64,000 nt of DNA. Source: Luteimonas rhizosphaericola (GTDB lineage Bacteria > Pseudomonadota > Gammaproteobacteria > Xanthomonadales > Xanthomonadaceae). The position numbers and the translations under genes were made by a program. The stretch spans positions 90,343 through 154,342 of the forward strand of contig NZ_JARXRN010000025.1 in the NCBI RefSeq assembly GCF_029888045.1. The letters are read 5' to 3'. Shown here piece after piece: positions 56,171 to 64,000 of the stretch. The notes beneath the pieces are model-generated. The model saw only the letters and a list, made by a program, of their open reading frames with translations. It ran no database searches and was not told the DNA's origin. Numbering within the stretch: position 1 is the stretch's first letter; every line of letters starts with the position of its first letter.

Positions 56171-58312
56171 ATGCCCCATGTCCGCCTGTCGCGACCGCTG
56201 TGCCTGCTCGCCCTGCTGGTTCCCTGCCTGGCCGTCGCCCAGCCGCCCGTCGCGAAGGTCGAGCCGGTGGTCGACGACTACTACGGCACCCGCGTCACCG
56301 ACCCGTACCGCTGGATGGAGAGCGGCAAGGATCCGGAATGGCTGCCGTGGCTGAAGGCGCAGGGCGCGCACACGCAGACGGTGTTCGCGGCGCTGCCGGG
56401 GCGTGCGTCGCTGCTGGCCGACGTGGCCGCACGCTCGGGAGAACTGAGCAGCGTGGGCCGCAGCGAACTGGCGGGCGGCCGCGTCTTCCACGAGATCCGC
56501 GCCGCCGGCGAGCAGGACACCAAGCTGATGGTGCGCGAGGCCGACGGCACGGTGCGCGTGCTGCTCGACCCCACCCAGCTGCAGGGCGACGGCGAACAGG
56601 TGCTCGACACCTGGTCCGCCGCACCCGACGGCATGCACGTGCTGGTGGCGCTGTCCAAACGCGGTACCGAACATTCCACCCTGCGGGTGCTCGAGGTGGC
56701 CGGCGCGACCCTGCTGCCCGCGGCGATCCCGCACGCGATGGCAATGGGCTGGACCACCGACGGCCGCGCCTTCAGCTATCTCAAGTTCGTCGGCGAGCCG
56801 GGCACGCCCGGGTACTTCGTCGGCAACGAGCCGCGCCTGCACCGCGTGGGCGCGGACGCCGCCGACATGGTGCTGGCGCGACGCGGCGAAGGCGGCATCG
56901 AGGCCGCGCCGACCCAGTTCCTGCCGGTGCTGTTCGATCCGGGCAGCGACACCGCGCTGGCCTTCGTGCGCGACGGCCGCAGCGAGATGGCCATGTACCG
57001 CGCCGATGCCGACACGGCGATGACCGGCCAGGCGCAGTGGACCCGCTTCGCCGGCTTCGACGATCTGGTTGTGGACGCCGCGCTGCACGGCGACCGCATG
57101 TTCCTGCTGTCGAAGCAGGGCGCGTCCGGTGGCCGCGTGCTGGAAACCTCGGCGACCGCGCCGGACCTGGCGCGGGCGCGCGCGCTGTCGCTGCCGGGCG
57201 ATCCGGTGATCGAATCGTTCCTGCCCACCCGCACCGGGCTGCTGGTGCGCACGCTCGAGGGCGCGGTGTCCGGGCTGTGGCGGATCGCCGACGGGCAGGC
57301 GCCCGAGCGCATCGCCCTGCCGTTCGACGGCCAGGTCTCGTGGCTGCGCGGCGACACGCACGCGGACCACGTGCTGGTGGCGATGACCGGCTGGTTCACG
57401 CCGCTCACCGTCTACCGCCTGGACCTGGACAGCGGCCGCATGGAAGACCTGACCCTGGTACCGCCGCCGCCGTTCGACATCGCGGGTTACGAGGCGCGCC
57501 GCAGCGTGGCCACCGCGCGCGACGGCGTGCAGGTGCCGTACACCCTCGTGATGAAGCAGGGCGCCACGCCCGACGCCAGTACGCCGGTGCTGCTCGAGGC
57601 CTACGGCTCCTACGGCTATCCCGCCTCGCCGCGGTTCAACGCGCGCCTGCTCGCCTTCCTCGATCGCGGCGGCGTGTACGCGGTGGCCAACGTGCGCGGC
57701 GGCGGAGAGTTCGGCCGCGACTGGCACTACGCCGGCAAGGCCGGCACCAAGGCCAACACCTGGCGCGATGCGATCGACGTGGCGGAGACGCTGGTGGCGG
57801 GCAAGGTGGGGTCGCCGGCCACGCTCACGCTGCTCGGCACCTCCGCCGGCGGGGTGATGCTGGGCGGCGCGATCAACGAACGCCCCGACCTGTTCAGCGG
57901 CGCGATCGCGAACGTTGGTTTCATGAATCCGATCCGCTACGTATCCGAGCAGAACTACGCCGACATCGAGGAGTGGGGCGGGCCGATCACGGATGAGGCC
58001 TCGTTCCGCACCATGTACGACCTCGATCCCTACCAGCACATCCGCGAGGGCGTGGACTATCCGGCGACGCTGGTGGTGAGCGGCCTCAACGATCCGCGCG
58101 CGGCCACCTTTCACAGCGCCAAGTACGCCGCGCGCCTGGCCGCCGCCACTGCCAGCGACGAACCGGTGCTGCTGCGCATCGATTTCGAGGCCGGCCACGG
58201 CATGGGGTCCAGCCGCAGCCAGCTCGACGAGGTATGGACGGACATCTACGCGTTCGCGCTGTGGCAGGGCGGCCTGCAGGCGTTTCAGCCGCCCGTGTCC
58301 GCGACGCCGTAG
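56171..58312 (+). CDS. Prolyl oligopeptidase-family serine peptidase (exported)
   Basis: The 713-residue protein starts at ATG 56171 (MPHVRLSRPLCLLALLVPCLAVAQ, a signal peptide). The N-terminal part has DDYYGTRVTDPYRWME, the family's typical start, and a beta-propeller. The C-terminal alpha/beta hydrolase domain has GTSAGG with Ser558, GLNDPR with Asp641 and AGHGMG with His676. Family members cut short peptides after proline. The Ser motif GTSAGG differs from the usual GGSNGG. It is a periplasmic peptidase, probably for nutrition. It has no operon partners. Confidence 0.93.
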   Translation: MPHVRLSRPLCLLALLVPCLAVAQPPVAKVEPVVDDYYGTRVTDPYRWMESGKDPEWLPWLKAQGAHTQTVFAALPGRASLLADVAARSGELSSVGRSELAGGRVFHEIRAAGEQDTKLMVREADGTVRVLLDPTQLQGDGEQVLDTWSAAPDGMHVLVALSKRGTEHSTLRVLEVAGATLLPAAIPHAMAMGWTTDGRAFSYLKFVGEPGTPGYFVGNEPRLHRVGADAADMVLARRGEGGIEAAPTQFLPVLFDPGSDTALAFVRDGRSEMAMYRADADTAMTGQAQWTRFAGFDDLVVDAALHGDRMFLLSKQGASGGRVLETSATAPDLARARALSLPGDPVIESFLPTRTGLLVRTLEGAVSGLWRIADGQAPERIALPFDGQVSWLRGDTHADHVLVAMTGWFTPLTVYRLDLDSGRMEDLTLVPPPPFDIAGYEARRSVATARDGVQVPYTLVMKQGATPDASTPVLLEAYGSYGYPASPRFNARLLAFLDRGGVYAVANVRGGGEFGRDWHYAGKAGTKANTWRDAIDVAETLVAGKVGSPATLTLLGTSAGGVMLGGAINERPDLFSGAIANVGFMNPIRYVSEQNYADIEEWGGPITDEASFRTMYDLDPYQHIREGVDYPATLVVSGLNDPRAATFHSAKYAARLAAATASDEPVLLRIDFEAGHGMGSSRSQLDEVWTDIYAFALWQGGLQAFQPPVSATP

Positions 58313-58315
58313 TCA

Positions 58316-58332
58316 AGCGGGCCTCGCCCGCT
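58316..58332 (+). terminator. Hairpin after the peptidase gene
   Basis: AGCGGGC-CTC-GCCCGCT forms a perfect 7-bp stem 3 bp after the stop codon. No T-tract follows, so intrinsic termination is uncertain. Confidence 0.4.
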
Positions 58333-58509
58333 CGCATGCCTGCGCCGCCGCAGCGCTGCTGGCGCCGGCCAACCGGGTGCAGGGGCGGCCGATGGTGGAA
58401 CAGGCGTCGCTCGGCATCCGCCTCGTCCACCGCCGCCGCATCGGGCCCGGGTGCGCGTCTATTGCGCGATGTCCTGGTGCCGGCCGCGCTGAGCCGCGCG
58501 GCGCCGCGC

Positions 58510-59520
58510 TCAATTGTCGCTCGGCAACGGCGCCAGCGGATGCACCAGCTGCGCTTCGCGCAGCTCGCGCCAGAAATCGTCGGGCACGGTTTCGGCGAGC
58601 GCGGCGCGGTCCTCGGCGATCCGGTCGGGCCGGCTTGCGCCGGGAATCACCGCGGCCACCGCCGGATGGGCGAGCGCGAACTGCAGGCCCGCGGCCTTCA
58701 TGCTCACGCCGTAGCGGTCGGCGATCGCCTTGATCCGCGCTACCTTGCCGAGGATGTGCGGCGGCGCGGGTGCGTATTCGAAATTCGGCCCGCCCACCAG
58801 CACCCCGGAGCTGTACGGGCCGCCGACCACGATGCCCAGGCCGCGTTCGGCCACCTTCGGCATCACCCGCTGCAGGGCGAGGTCGTGGTCGAGCAGGGTG
58901 TAGCGGCCGGCCAGCAGGAAGCCGTCGGGGCGCGGTTCGTCCAGGTCCAGCAGCAGCTCGATCGCCTCCACCTTGTTCACGCCCAGGCCCCAGGCCTGGA
59001 TCACGCCCTCGTCGCGCAGCCGGTCGAGCGCGCGGAACGCGCCGGTGCGCGCGTGTTCGAACTGGCCGATCCATTCGTCGCCGTAAAAGTCCTGGGCCAC
59101 GTCGTGCACCCAGGCAATCTCGATGCGGTCGGTGCGCAGGCGCTGCATGCTGTCGTCGAGCGAACGCAGGGTGGCGTCGTGCGAGTAGTCGTTGACCACG
59201 CGGTTGGGCCGGCCGTGCTCGAACAGGCCGCCCTTCTCGCCCTGGTCGCGTGCGCCGGTCTCGCGTTCGTCGAGGATCAGGCGGCCGACCTTGGTGCTGA
59301 TCACGTACTCGTCGCGCGGGCGCGCCGAGAGCATCTCGCCCAGGCGCAGTTCGGCCAGCCCCGCGCCGTACAGCGGCGCGGTGTCGAAGTAGCGGATGCC
59401 GTCGTCCCAGGCGGCGTCGACCGTGGCGCGGGCTTCGTCCTCGGGGATGTCGCGGAACATGTTCCCAAGTGGCGCGGTCCCGAAGCCGACGCGCTGGGGC
59501 AGGAGGTCTTTCAGGGGCAT
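58510..59520 (-). CDS. Aldo/keto reductase
   Basis: The 336-residue (beta/alpha)8 protein starts at ATG 59520 with SD GAGGA. Catalytic Asp/Tyr are in RYFDTAPLYGAG, the Lys in YVISTKVGR and the His in IAWVHDV. The pattern matches the L-fucose/D-threo-aldose 1-dehydrogenase group rather than the small AKRs. It is 116 bp downstream of the LysR gene on the same strand. Sugar or aldehyde oxidation is likely. Confidence 0.9.
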   Translation of the reverse strand: MPLKDLLPQRVGFGTAPLGNMFRDIPEDEARATVDAAWDDGIRYFDTAPLYGAGLAELRLGEMLSARPRDEYVISTKVGRLILDERETGARDQGEKGGLFEHGRPNRVVNDYSHDATLRSLDDSMQRLRTDRIEIAWVHDVAQDFYGDEWIGQFEHARTGAFRALDRLRDEGVIQAWGLGVNKVEAIELLLDLDEPRPDGFLLAGRYTLLDHDLALQRVMPKVAERGLGIVVGGPYSSGVLVGGPNFEYAPAPPHILGKVARIKAIADRYGVSMKAAGLQFALAHPAVAAVIPGASRPDRIAEDRAALAETVPDDFWRELREAQLVHPLAPLPSDN

Positions 59521-59636
59521 GGGGGAATTCCTCGGAAAGCGGGGGAAGGCATGCGCGTGCGGGCACGCGAAGGCGCCAGCATGCACCCGCGCGCCTTCAG
59601 GCGATGTCGTCGCGGGCATCGAGCGCGGCGGCGAAC

Positions 59637-60521
59637 TCAGCCGAACTCGCGCGCCGCCCAGTCGATGAACGCGCGCAGACGTGGCGAGGGCAGGCGCGTG
59701 CGGGTGTAGACGATGTGGACCGGGCTGGGCCTGGGCGGGGTCGCCGCCAGCAACGGCACCAGTTCGCCGGCGGCGAAATGCGGCTCCAGCCGGTAGCGCG
59801 GCGCCTGCAGCAGGCCGAAGCCGGCGAGCGCGGCGCCCAGGTACGACTCGGCGCCACCCACGCGCACGCGGGTGGGCAGCACCAGCTCGCGCACGCGGCT
59901 GCCGAGCTGGAATTCCAGCGGCAGCAGGCCGCCGGTCGAGGTCGACTGGAAGCCCACCATCAGATGGCCGTCCTGCAACGCGTCGATGGTGGCCGGGGTG
60001 CCGTGGCGCGCGCAGTAGCCGGGCGAGGCCGCGGTGGCTTCGGGAAGGGTGGTCAGCCGGCGTGCGACCAGGTCGCTGTCGCGCAGTTCGCCCACGCGCA
60101 CCGCGCAGTCCACGCCCTCGCGCACCAGGTCGACGTAGCGGTCGCCCTCGCTGACGTCCAGTTCGATGCCGGGGTGCTGCGCCAGGAAGTCCGGCAGCCG
60201 CGGGAACAGCAGGTGCCGCGCCAGCATGCCGTGCACGTCGATGCGCAGCGGCCCGGCGGGTGCGGAGGCGCTGAACGCGCTTTCGGCATCCTCCATGTCA
60301 GCGATCAGGCGCAGGCACCGGCCGTAGAACGCCTCGCCCTCGAGCGTGGGCGCCACCTGGCGGGTGGTCCGCTGCAGCAGCTGCACGCCCACCCGCGCCT
60401 CGAGCGATTTGATCGCATCGGTGACGGTCGCGCGCGGCAGGTCCAGGTCGTCCGCGGCGCGGGTGAAGCTGCGGCGCTCCACGATCCGCGCGAATACGCG
60501 CATGGCGTCGATGCGGTCCAT
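59637..60521 (-). CDS. LysR-family transcription regulator
   Basis: The 294-residue protein starts MDRIDAMRVFARIVERRSFTRAADDLDLPRATVTDAIKSLEARVG, the LysR helix-turn-helix, then has an effector domain from about 90. It is divergent from the SDR gene at 60775, and an inverted repeat lies 25 bp from its start. It probably controls the SDR genes 60775-62468 and perhaps the aldo/keto reductase. Confidence 0.94.
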   Translation of the reverse strand: MDRIDAMRVFARIVERRSFTRAADDLDLPRATVTDAIKSLEARVGVQLLQRTTRQVAPTLEGEAFYGRCLRLIADMEDAESAFSASAPAGPLRIDVHGMLARHLLFPRLPDFLAQHPGIELDVSEGDRYVDLVREGVDCAVRVGELRDSDLVARRLTTLPEATAASPGYCARHGTPATIDALQDGHLMVGFQSTSTGGLLPLEFQLGSRVRELVLPTRVRVGGAESYLGAALAGFGLLQAPRYRLEPHFAAGELVPLLAATPPRPSPVHIVYTRTRLPSPRLRAFIDWAAREFG

Positions 60522-60545
60522 TGTCCGGTCTCTCGGATAGAGTTG

Positions 60546-60568
60546 CCGGATTATCGGGGATTATCCGG
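60546..60568. promoter_or_regulatory. LysR-type operator in the LysR/SDR divergent region
   Basis: CCGGAT-N11-ATCCGG is an inverted repeat. The centre also holds a direct repeat GGATTATC-GG-GGATTATC, offset from the inverted arms. It is 25 bp upstream of the LysR start. Confidence 0.55.
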
Positions 60569-60774
60569 AAAAGATGAACGGATAAGGTCGTCGCACACCC
60601 AACCGACCCGTAAGACCGCCGCAAGCCGCCCCTGCCGACCATGCCGATGCGGCGCCGGCGAACCCTGGCGCGGCGCACGCGCCACCGGCCTTCCCCGGCG
60701 CCACGCCCGGCCTCGCCCTTCCCCCGTCAGCGCGGTCGCGCGCCGCGGCGCGCGCCCCTTCCCCGGAGTCCCCC

Positions 60775-61521
60775 ATGTCCCAGCCAGCCCCGCCCCGTCC
60801 CGTCGCCCTGGTCACCGGCAGTTCCCGCGGCATCGGCGCCGCCATCGCGCAGCGTCTGGCCGCCGATGGCCACGCGGTGGTCCTCAATTACGCCGGCGGC
60901 CGCGAGGACGCCGACCAGGTCCTCGCGCGCATCGCCGATGCCGGTGGCGAGGCCATCGCCCTGAAGGCCGACGTGGCCGATCCCGCCGCCGTGCGACGGA
61001 TGTTCGATGCGGCCGAGGCGCGCTTCGGCGGCATCGACGTGCTGGTCAACAACGCCGGCGTGATGCAGCTCGCGCCGCTGTCGGACACCGAAGACGACGT
61101 GTTCGACCGCATGCTGGCCATCAACCTCAAGGGCAGCTTCAACGCCATGCGCGAGGCGGCGCGGCGACTGCGCGACGGCGGGCGCATCGTCAGCCTGTCC
61201 ACCAGCGTGGTCGGCCTGAAGCTGGAAACCTACGGCGCCTACGCCGCCACCAAGGCCGCCATCGAGACGCTGACCGCGATCCTCGCGAAGGAGCTGCGCG
61301 GTCGCTCGATCACGGTCAACGCGGTCGCGCCCGGTCCGACGGGCACCGCCCTGTTCCTCGACGGCAAGTCGCCCGAACTGATCGAGCGCATGGCCAAGAT
61401 GACTCCGCTCGAGCGCCTCGGCACGCCCGACGACATCGCCTCGGTCGTGTCCTTCCTCGCCGGCGCCGACGGCGCCTGGATCAACGGCCAGGTGCTGCGC
61501 GCCAACGGCGGCATGGTCTGA
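60775..61521 (+). CDS. SDR-family oxidoreductase (FabG-like)
   Basis: The 248-residue classical SDR has TGSSRGIGAA at 14-23, NNAGVMQ near 92, SLSTSVVG and catalytic YAATK (about 157-161). It closes with the usual INGQVLRANGGMV end. SD GGAG lies 8 nt upstream. It resembles FabG-like carbonyl reductases. The next SDR gene follows 17 bp downstream, so they are co-transcribed. It is divergent from the LysR gene. Confidence 0.93.
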   Translation: MSQPAPPRPVALVTGSSRGIGAAIAQRLAADGHAVVLNYAGGREDADQVLARIADAGGEAIALKADVADPAAVRRMFDAAEARFGGIDVLVNNAGVMQLAPLSDTEDDVFDRMLAINLKGSFNAMREAARRLRDGGRIVSLSTSVVGLKLETYGAYAATKAAIETLTAILAKELRGRSITVNAVAPGPTGTALFLDGKSPELIERMAKMTPLERLGTPDDIASVVSFLAGADGAWINGQVLRANGGMV

Positions 61522-61538
61522 ACACGGGAGATCAAGAC

Positions 61539-62468
61539 ATGACTGAGCACATGCAGGCCTCGCGAGAGGCGCGCACGACCATCCTGGTCACCGGCGCCTC
61601 GTCCGGCTTCGGTGCGCTGAGCGCGCGCCGCCTGGCCGCGGCCGGGCACACCGTCTACGCCAGCATGCGCGACATCGCCGGGCGCAACGCGAAGCAGGCC
61701 GCCGCGGCCGCGTTGCATGCGTCCGAACACGGTGTCGACCTGCGCACGGTCGAGCTCGACGTGCTGTCGCAGGCGTCGGCCGACGCCGCCGTGCAGCACG
61801 TCCTCGACCAGGCCGGGCGCCTGGACGTGCTGGTCCACAACGCCGGCCACATGGTGTTCGGCCCCACGGAGGCGTTCACGCCGGAACAGTTCGTCGAGCA
61901 GTACGAGGTCAACGTGGTGGGTACCCAGCGTGTCAACCGCGCGGCGCTGCCGCACCTGCGCGCGCAGCGCAGCGGCCTGCTGGTGTGGGTGGGGTCGAGC
62001 AGCACGCGCGGTGGCACGCCACCGTACCTGGCGCCGTACTTCGCGGCGAAGGCGGCGATGGATTCGATCGCGGTCTCCTACGCGACCGAACTCTCGCGCT
62101 GGGGCATCGAGACCACCATCGTGCTGCCCGGTGCCTATACGCAGGGCACCAACCACTTCGCCAACGCCGGCAAGCCCGGCGATGCCGGGCGCGCGCGCGA
62201 GTACGACGAAGGCCCCTATGCCGGGCTGCCCGATCAGATCCTGGAGCGGCTGAAGGCGCTCGAGCCCGACGACGCCGACGTGGCCGATGTCGCCGCCGCG
62301 ATCGCGCGCGTGGTCGAGCTGCCGCATGGCACGCGTCCGTTCCGCGTGCATGTGGACCCCAGCGAAGACGGCGCCGAAGCGGTGAACGCCGTGGGCGACC
62401 GCGTGCGCCGCGAGTTCTACCGCAACCTCGGGCTGGAAAGCCTGCTCAGGCCCGCTGCACCCGGCTGA
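61539..62468 (+). CDS. SDR-family oxidoreductase
   Basis: The 309-residue SDR starts at ATG 61539 with SD GGGAG. It has TGASSGFGALSARRLA (about 18-33), HNAGHM near 102, GSSSTRG and catalytic YFAAK. An insert and a longer C-terminal part are typical of the retinol dehydrogenase-like or 17-beta-HSD-like group. It is the second gene of the LysR-linked SDR operon. Confidence 0.92.
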   Translation: MTEHMQASREARTTILVTGASSGFGALSARRLAAAGHTVYASMRDIAGRNAKQAAAAALHASEHGVDLRTVELDVLSQASADAAVQHVLDQAGRLDVLVHNAGHMVFGPTEAFTPEQFVEQYEVNVVGTQRVNRAALPHLRAQRSGLLVWVGSSSTRGGTPPYLAPYFAAKAAMDSIAVSYATELSRWGIETTIVLPGAYTQGTNHFANAGKPGDAGRAREYDEGPYAGLPDQILERLKALEPDDADVADVAAAIARVVELPHGTRPFRVHVDPSEDGAEAVNAVGDRVRREFYRNLGLESLLRPAAPG

Positions 62469-62541
62469 TCGCGGCGCAGGCACCCCGCCGGCCCCCCGCA
62501 CGACCGCGGCCCCTCGCATTCGCCCGACCCGGACAGCACCC

Positions 62542-63054
62542 ATGGGCCCTGCCCGAACCCCGCCCCGCGTGTTCTTCCTCACCACCCTCATCGCCGCCAT
62601 CGTCGCGTCATCGGCGGCGGCGCTGAGCCTGACCGTCGGCTTGCCCGTCTGGGCGATGTTCGTCGGCTGGATCGCGTTCTACACCCGCGGCCTGACCACC
62701 CGCAGCACGTTCGAGAACCTCGGCTGCGTCGGCCTGGGTCTCGCGATCGGCCTGCTGGCCTCGCTCGCCCTGCCGCGCGTGGCGGCGATGACCGGGCCGG
62801 GCGTCGCGCTGCCGCTGGTAGTGCTCGTGGTCGCGTTCCAGGTCGTGAGCCTGCGCGGCCTGCCGGCGATGAACAACCTGCTGGCCTACTTCCTCGGCCT
62901 GGTGACGTGGTTCGCCGCCCACCTCGAACCGACCGTCGCGAGCTGGCTGCACCTGTTCGTTGCGACCGCGATCGGATCGGCCGCCGGCTGGATCGCGCAT
63001 CGCCTGCCGGCGCGCATGGCGCGGGGAGATCGACCGGATCGTCACCGCGCGTGA
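62542..63054 (+). CDS. DUF1097-like membrane protein
   Basis: The 170-residue protein has four or five predicted TM helices, starting VFFLTTLIAAIVASSAAALSL, then WAMFVGWIAFYTRG, and later LLAYFLGLVTWFA. The arrangement fits the DUF1097 family of small membrane proteins of unknown function. It is 73 bp after the SDR gene and 32 bp before the next SDR gene. Confidence 0.83.
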   Translation: MGPARTPPRVFFLTTLIAAIVASSAAALSLTVGLPVWAMFVGWIAFYTRGLTTRSTFENLGCVGLGLAIGLLASLALPRVAAMTGPGVALPLVVLVVAFQVVSLRGLPAMNNLLAYFLGLVTWFAAHLEPTVASWLHLFVATAIGSAAGWIAHRLPARMARGDRPDRHRA

Positions 63055-63086
63055 CTGACCCTTCCCACCGACATCAGGAGCATCCC

Positions 63087-63842
63087 GTGAGCAAGATCAC
63101 CCTCATCACCGGCGGCAGCCGCGGCTTGGGCCGCAATACCGCCCTGGCCGTCGCCCGCAACGGCGGCGATGTCATCCTCACCTACCGCAGCCAGGCCGAC
63201 GAGGCCGCGGTGGTCGTCGCCGAGATCGAAGCGCTCGGCCGGCGCGCGGTCGCGCTGCCGCTCGACACCGGCGACGTGTCCGGCTTCGAGGCCTTCGCCG
63301 AACGGGTCGACGCGGCGCTGCGCGGGACGTGGCGGCGCGACCGCTTCGACCACCTGGTCAACAACGCCGGCCACGGCCTCATGGCGCCGTTCGCCGAGAC
63401 CACGGTCGAGCAGTTCGACCGCCTGATCGACGTGCAGCTCAAGGGCGTGTTCTTCCTCACCCAGGCGCTGCTGCCGCGGCTGGCCGACGGCAGCCGCATC
63501 GTCAACCTGTCCAGCGGACTCACCCGCTTCGCGTATCCGGGCTACGCCGCGTACGCGTCGGCAAAGGGCGCGGTCGAGGTGCTCACGCGCTACCTCGCCA
63601 AGGAGCTGGGCGAACGCGGCATCGCGGTGAACTGCGTCGCGCCCGGCGCGATCGAGACCGACTTCGGCGGCGGCGCGGTGCGCGACAACGCCGAGCTCAA
63701 CGCCCACATCGCCAGCGCCACCGCGCTCGGCCGCGCGGGCGTGCCGGACGACATCGGGCCGATGATCGCCTCGCTGCTCACCGACGCCAACCGCTGGGTC
63801 AACGCGCAGCGAATCGAGGTCTCGGGCGGGCAGGGGATCTGA
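63087..63842 (+). CDS. SDR-family oxidoreductase
   Basis: The 251-residue SDR starts at GTG 63087 with SD AGGAG 6 nt upstream. It has TGGSRGLGRN (8-17), NNAGHG near 93, NLSSGLTR and the catalytic YASAK (about 155-159). It is the seventh SDR-type gene in the window and the last gene before the window ends. The final 158 bp show no feature. Confidence 0.92.
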   Translation: MSKITLITGGSRGLGRNTALAVARNGGDVILTYRSQADEAAVVVAEIEALGRRAVALPLDTGDVSGFEAFAERVDAALRGTWRRDRFDHLVNNAGHGLMAPFAETTVEQFDRLIDVQLKGVFFLTQALLPRLADGSRIVNLSSGLTRFAYPGYAAYASAKGAVEVLTRYLAKELGERGIAVNCVAPGAIETDFGGGAVRDNAELNAHIASATALGRAGVPDDIGPMIASLLTDANRWVNAQRIEVSGGQGI

Positions 63843-64000
63843 GCCCTGCACGGGGCGAGCGCATCCCCGGGCCGCGGAGTGCGGCGGCCGGGATGCGCGC
63901 CTGCGACGTGCCGTGTCGGGTCGTGGCCGCCCCCGCGAGGCGCGACTGGCAGGCGACACGGACATCGTCGCACCACTCGTCCGCCCGGCGGTTCCCCGGG

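Overview
The window is chromosomal DNA from a high-GC gammaproteobacterium (by eye around 70% GC), most likely a Lysobacteraceae/Xanthomonadaceae member such as Lysobacter or Luteimonas. This placement is an inference. It rests on the recC-recB-recD order, the style of the interspersed repeats (GTAGCCCGGATAAG...CTTACCCGGGCTAC pairs and CTCTCCCGC-type REPs), a lysozyme-fold effector with a lipoprotein partner that resembles Xanthomonadales bacterial-killing effectors, and protein families typical of that group. No rRNA, tRNA, CRISPR array or complete insertion sequence was seen.

Layout. 1-7.4 kb: the recCBD recombination operon (recC cut by the window edge), with REP-derived DNA translated inside recB and recD. 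7.5-11.9 kb: a TonB-dependent-receptor-like protein in an operon with a two-component system. 11.9-16.4 kb: a lower-GC island on the minus strand carrying an MltR-like protein, a PD-(D/E)XK-like nuclease candidate and a NERD-helicase; it looks like acquired DNA and may be defensive. 16.6-25.2 kb: small accessory genes (YCII protein, glutaredoxin-MauE fusion and a broken copy of its 3' end, EF-hand protein, nucleotidyltransferase, MarR-GNAT fusion, HigBA toxin-antitoxin, and a putative effector/immunity pair). 25.3-27.8 kb: an epimerase and an AraC regulator beside a 204-bp tandem repeat.

27.5-36.5 kb: a long minus-strand operon of three SDRs (two with export signals), an alpha/beta hydrolase, a MipA-like porin and a nucleotide-exchanger-like transporter. 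It diverges from a PmrA/QseB-like two-component system across a PmrA-box-like site. 36.5-43.4 kb: a tightly coupled five-gene cluster (hybrid kinase, receiver, TPR-beta-barrel outer-membrane protein, HEAT-repeat membrane protein, GT2 synthase) that looks like a kinase-controlled polysaccharide synthesis and export system. 43.7-58.3 kb: ArsR/SdpR-type autoregulated units, a LysR-linked SDR cluster, lipoproteins, a membrane-bound Mrr-like protein and a prolyl-oligopeptidase. 58.5-63.9 kb: an aldo-keto reductase, a LysR regulator and divergent SDR genes.

A recurring theme is autoregulation at leaderless-looking promoters. Four regulator or toxin genes (19988, 22481, 44174, 55061) share the same spacing: a -35-like hexamer, 17 bp, a -10-like hexamer, 6 nt, then the start codon, with an inverted repeat over or next to the -10. 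Another theme is repeat-driven remodelling of gene ends: the recB tail, the recD linker, the AraC tail and the MauE fragment.
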